A DNA stretch of 35,611 nucleotides, from positions 1-35,611 of the forward strand of contig CANHLZ010000003.1 of NCBI GenBank assembly GCA_947461595.1, written 5' to 3'. The stretch is from Bacteroidota bacterium. GTDB lineage: Bacteria > Bacteroidota > Bacteroidia > Chitinophagales > Chitinophagaceae. The notes under the pieces were generated by a model. That model saw only the letters and a program-made list of their open reading frames with translations, was not told the origin of the DNA and did no database searches. Below are positions 33,250 through 35,611 of this stretch, in pieces (the stretch's first letter is position 1; each line of letters opens with the position of its first letter). The position numbers were made by a program, and so were the translations under genes.

Positions 33250-33288
33250 TTTTGTTTTTGTTTAAAGTTTGATATCAAAATACGTTGG

Positions 33289-33320
33289 CGAAGATAGCCA
33301 ACCCCATTAAAAACGCCAAA
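33289..33320 (-). promoter_or_regulatory. Promoter of the small lipoprotein gene (-33 TTTG, -7 TATCTTCG)
   Basis: The minus strand reads TTTG (plus 33317-33320), a 20-base spacer, then TATCTTCG (plus 33289-33296), one base off TAnnTTTG. Transcription would begin near 33282, leaving a leader of about 33 bases that includes the perfect 12-base palindrome TTTGATATCAAA at 33268-33279. Confidence 0.55.
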
Positions 33321-33365
33321 TTTTAACATTTATTTTTTAAACCTACTTTATTCACAGACTAAATT

Positions 33366-34703
33366 CTATTTTTTTCTAAAATAGATCCGAATGGGCACCC
33401 CAGTGAACTTGAAATTAAGCCTAAGCTGATTTTCGAGGTAATTTCGGTAAGGAACCTTAATATCATCAGGAAAATTAGTAAAAAAGGCAAAACTTGGAAC
33501 CCTTGTAGGCAACTGTGATACATATTTAATCTTAATGACATGCCCTCTTACTACCGGTGCCTGGTATTTCATTATAGACTTCAACATAATGTCATTTAAT
33601 TTTGAAGTAGCCACTTTACGGTGCTTATTCTCATATACTTCCAAAGCCAATTCGATGGCTTTAAAAATACGGGTCTTTTCAACCGCAGAGATGAATAAAA
33701 CAGGCACATCGGTAAAAGGTGCCAGTTTGTCTTTTACCACTTTCTCGTAATCACGAGCTGTATTGGTTTCTTTGTCTAATAAATCCCATTTATTAATCAA
33801 TACGATAATTCCTTTCCCTTTCTTTGAAGCAAGGCTAAATATGCTTAAATCTTGAGCCGTAACCCCTTTGGTGGCATCCACCACCAATAAACAGACATCC
33901 GCCTCGTCCATGGCTTTAATGGCTCTGATAATGGAGTAAAATTCAAGATCATCCTTTTCCTTATTCTTACGTCTAATACCAGCTGTGTCAATTAGGATAA
34001 ATTCCTTTTGGAACATGGTATAATGGGTATGTATGGTATCGCGGGTAGTGCCTGCTATATCACTTACAATGGTTCTATCTTGACCAATCATAGCATTCAA
34101 TAAGCTAGATTTGCCCACGTTAGGTTGCCCCATAATAGCAATTTTAGGAATCGCTAATGGTTCTTCTTCCCCTTCTGCTATTTCTTCATCATCATTGCTC
34201 ACTTCTTTTATCTTGATATCGTTGGTCACTGCGTCTAAAAGCTCACCTGTACCACTACCAGAAATAGAACTTACAAAGTAGTTATGTTCAAAGCCCATAC
34301 CGTAAAACTCGGTACCTTCTAAGGCACGGGTGGAATTGTCCACCTTATTTACGCAAACATACACTGGCTTCGTACTTCTTCTAAGCATATCGGCCATAGA
34401 AGCATCTAAGTCGGTTAAACCAACGGCAGCATCCACCATGAAAATGATTGAATTGGCTTCTTCGATAGCAATTTTAACCTGCTTGCGAATCTCCGTTTCA
34501 AACATATCACGAGAATCAGGTACAAAACCACCTGTATCAATTACGTTAAAGGTTTTGCCAGCCCATTCTGTCACACCGTATTGACGGTCTCTGGTAACAC
34601 CACTAATATCGTCCACAATGGCTTTACGCTCCTCTAAGAAACGATTAAATAAAGTGCTTTTTCCTACGTTTGGCCTTCCAACAATAGCCACTGTATAGCT
34701 CAT
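33366..34703 (-). CDS. der: Ribosome biogenesis GTPase Der (EngA)
   Basis: Der is an essential GTPase with two tandem G domains that acts in 50S ribosome assembly. In this 445-residue protein the first domain has GRPNVGKS (9-16), DTGG (56-59) and NKVD (119-122); an acidic linker follows (about 168-183, rich in Asp and Glu); the second domain has GQPNVGKS (192-199), DTAG and NKWD; and a KH-like domain ends it (about 360-445, with VKYVSQLPTRVPSF-type strand region and YLENQLR). Length and order are standard. It lies 82 bases downstream of era, and the two GTPases may share transcripts; no clear promoter or terminator is seen in that spacer. Confidence 0.97.
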   Translation of the reverse strand: MSYTVAIVGRPNVGKSTLFNRFLEERKAIVDDISGVTRDRQYGVTEWAGKTFNVIDTGGFVPDSRDMFETEIRKQVKIAIEEANSIIFMVDAAVGLTDLDASMADMLRRSTKPVYVCVNKVDNSTRALEGTEFYGMGFEHNYFVSSISGSGTGELLDAVTNDIKIKEVSNDDEEIAEGEEEPLAIPKIAIMGQPNVGKSSLLNAMIGQDRTIVSDIAGTTRDTIHTHYTMFQKEFILIDTAGIRRKNKEKDDLEFYSIIRAIKAMDEADVCLLVVDATKGVTAQDLSIFSLASKKGKGIIVLINKWDLLDKETNTARDYEKVVKDKLAPFTDVPVLFISAVEKTRIFKAIELALEVYENKHRKVATSKLNDIMLKSIMKYQAPVVRGHVIKIKYVSQLPTRVPSFAFFTNFPDDIKVPYRNYLENQLRLNFKFTGVPIRIYFRKK

Positions 34704-34785
34704 AATAATTTATATTTAATATTCAATTATACTATTTCAAATAATTCATTACCAATAATTTAAATAAATATTGATACTTAATTTA

Positions 34786-35611
34786 CTAATACCCAAATTC
34801 TTTTAATTTACTGTCATTGTCTCTCCACTTAGGCTTCACTTTCACAAACAGTTCTAGATACACTTTGGAGCCAATGAAATCCTCAATATCCTTTCTAGCC
34901 AATATGCCTATTTCCTTAATCATCTTCCCTTTCTCCCCTATAATAATGGCCTTTTGGGTTTCTCTATTTACAATAATATCAGCCTGTATCTTAATCAATA
35001 ACGGCTGTTGCTTAAAAGAGTTCACCAGCACAGCTGTATGATAAGGAATCTCCTCCCCAAACAACTGGTATATCTTTTCCCGAATTAGCTCACTTACAAA
35101 AAACTTAGTGGGCAAATCACTTAAATCGTCTTCTCCGTAGAAAGGAACCCCTTCTGGAATCATTTCAATCACCACTTTCAATAACCTTTCTATATCACTC
35201 TTATTCAATGCACTAACAGAAATCGTCTTACTGCAATAAGGTTTGTCTTTAAAAAAAGCTACTGCCTCTTTTACCTGCGTCCCTACCGCCAAATCAGACT
35301 TATTCAACACCACTACACAAGGCACTTTTAACTTTAAAGAAGTGAATAATTCATCCAATTCCTTCATATCGTCCCTCATATCCACCATCAACAGAGCCAC
35401 ATCGGCATCTTCCAGGGCAGATTTCACCGCCCCCATCATTTTCTCATGTAGCTTGTACTTAGGGTCGATAATACCGGGGGTATCTGAAAAGATGATCTGA
35501 TACTCGTTTTCCTTGTTTAAAAAGGCCTTAATACGGTGACGGGTAGTTTGTACTTTCGAGGACACAATAGCCATTTTCTCGCCCATAATGGCGTTCAGTA
35601 AAGTGCTTTTA
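34786..35611 (-). CDS. era: GTPase Era, 5' end beyond the right edge
   Basis: Era binds the 3' end of 16S rRNA and aids 30S assembly; it is membrane-associated and cytoplasmic. The frame stays open through the right edge: before the ATG at 35586 the codons read KSTLLNAI, the second half of a Walker A, so the internal Met is not the start and only roughly the first 15-20 residues are missing. Visible motifs are the switch I region VQTTRHRI, SDTPGIIDP (G3), LNKSD (G4), SVSALNKSD (G5 region), and the KH domain with IIGEKGKMIKEIG near the C-terminus. The protein ends normally 82 bases before der. Confidence 0.96.
   Translation of the reverse strand, partial: KSTLLNAIMGEKMAIVSSKVQTTRHRIKAFLNKENEYQIIFSDTPGIIDPKYKLHEKMMGAVKSALEDADVALLMVDMRDDMKELDELFTSLKLKVPCVVVLNKSDLAVGTQVKEAVAFFKDKPYCSKTISVSALNKSDIERLLKVVIEMIPEGVPFYGEDDLSDLPTKFFVSELIREKIYQLFGEEIPYHTAVLVNSFKQQPLLIKIQADIIVNRETQKAIIIGEKGKMIKEIGILARKDIEDFIGSKVYLELFVKVKPKWRDNDSKLKEFGY

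Noticed and set aside
34786-35586. Era starting at the internal Met (MGEKMAIV) as a short protein without a Walker A
   Set aside because: The frame continues upstream to the window edge with KSTLLNAI, the rest of the nucleotide-binding motif, so the gene is cut by the edge and not truncated.

Overview
The window looks like ordinary chromosome from a low-GC member of the Bacteroidota, most likely the Chitinophagaceae (for example Sediminibacterium-like). This is a reading from gene content and protein style, not from a search. The pointers are a TonB receptor with a carboxypeptidase-regulatory-like N-domain, a DUF4270 lipoprotein, a GSCFA protein, two type IX secretion genes (porW/sprE and porQ), and repeated Bacteroidota -7 promoter motifs of the form TAnnTTTG. 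No transposase, integrase, phage gene, CRISPR array, rRNA or tRNA was seen.

Layout. 1-3177: start of a minus-strand gene at the left edge (possibly pyruvate dehydrogenase E1 beta), then a minus-strand TonB receptor with its terminator and an upstream perfect inverted repeat. 3178-5337: purC (+) convergent with trhO (-), separated by a spacer that is one large imperfect inverted repeat. 5424-10761: a five-gene minus-strand cluster (Nudix hydrolase, RlmB-type rRNA methyltransferase, GSCFA protein, penicillin-acylase-family hydrolase, small membrane protein). 10834-14480: metK, DUF4270 lipoprotein and a shortened GT5-type glycogen synthase-like protein, all minus. 14640-19942: a plus-strand run of flippase-like membrane protein, rfaE2, ALDH7-type aldehyde dehydrogenase, subtilase and DinB-like protein, closed by a bidirectional terminator.

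20014-23733: yceI (-), sucC (+), then a minus-strand group with a membrane/coiled-coil stub, AtpZ, a second small ATP-synthase-associated-type membrane protein and a SprT-like protein. 23827-30466: porW/sprE and a class A PBP (+), facing porQ (-), with the PBP and porQ stop codons directly abutting. 30518-35611: lon, a 54-codon Ala/Thr/Asp-rich lipoprotein, der, and era cut by the right edge, all minus.

Functionally the window mixes core metabolism (purC, metK, sucC), RNA modification and ribosome assembly (trhO, rlmB, der, era), protein quality control (lon), and envelope biology (TonB receptor, T9SS, PBP1A, heptose activation, lipoproteins). I found no clear undescribed multi-gene system. 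The parts most worth following are the 4105-4301 inverted-repeat element, the 3105-3127 operator-like palindrome, the small repeat-bearing lipoprotein at 33085-33249 with its structured 3' end, and the atp-type accessory genes that lie without ATP synthase genes beside porW.
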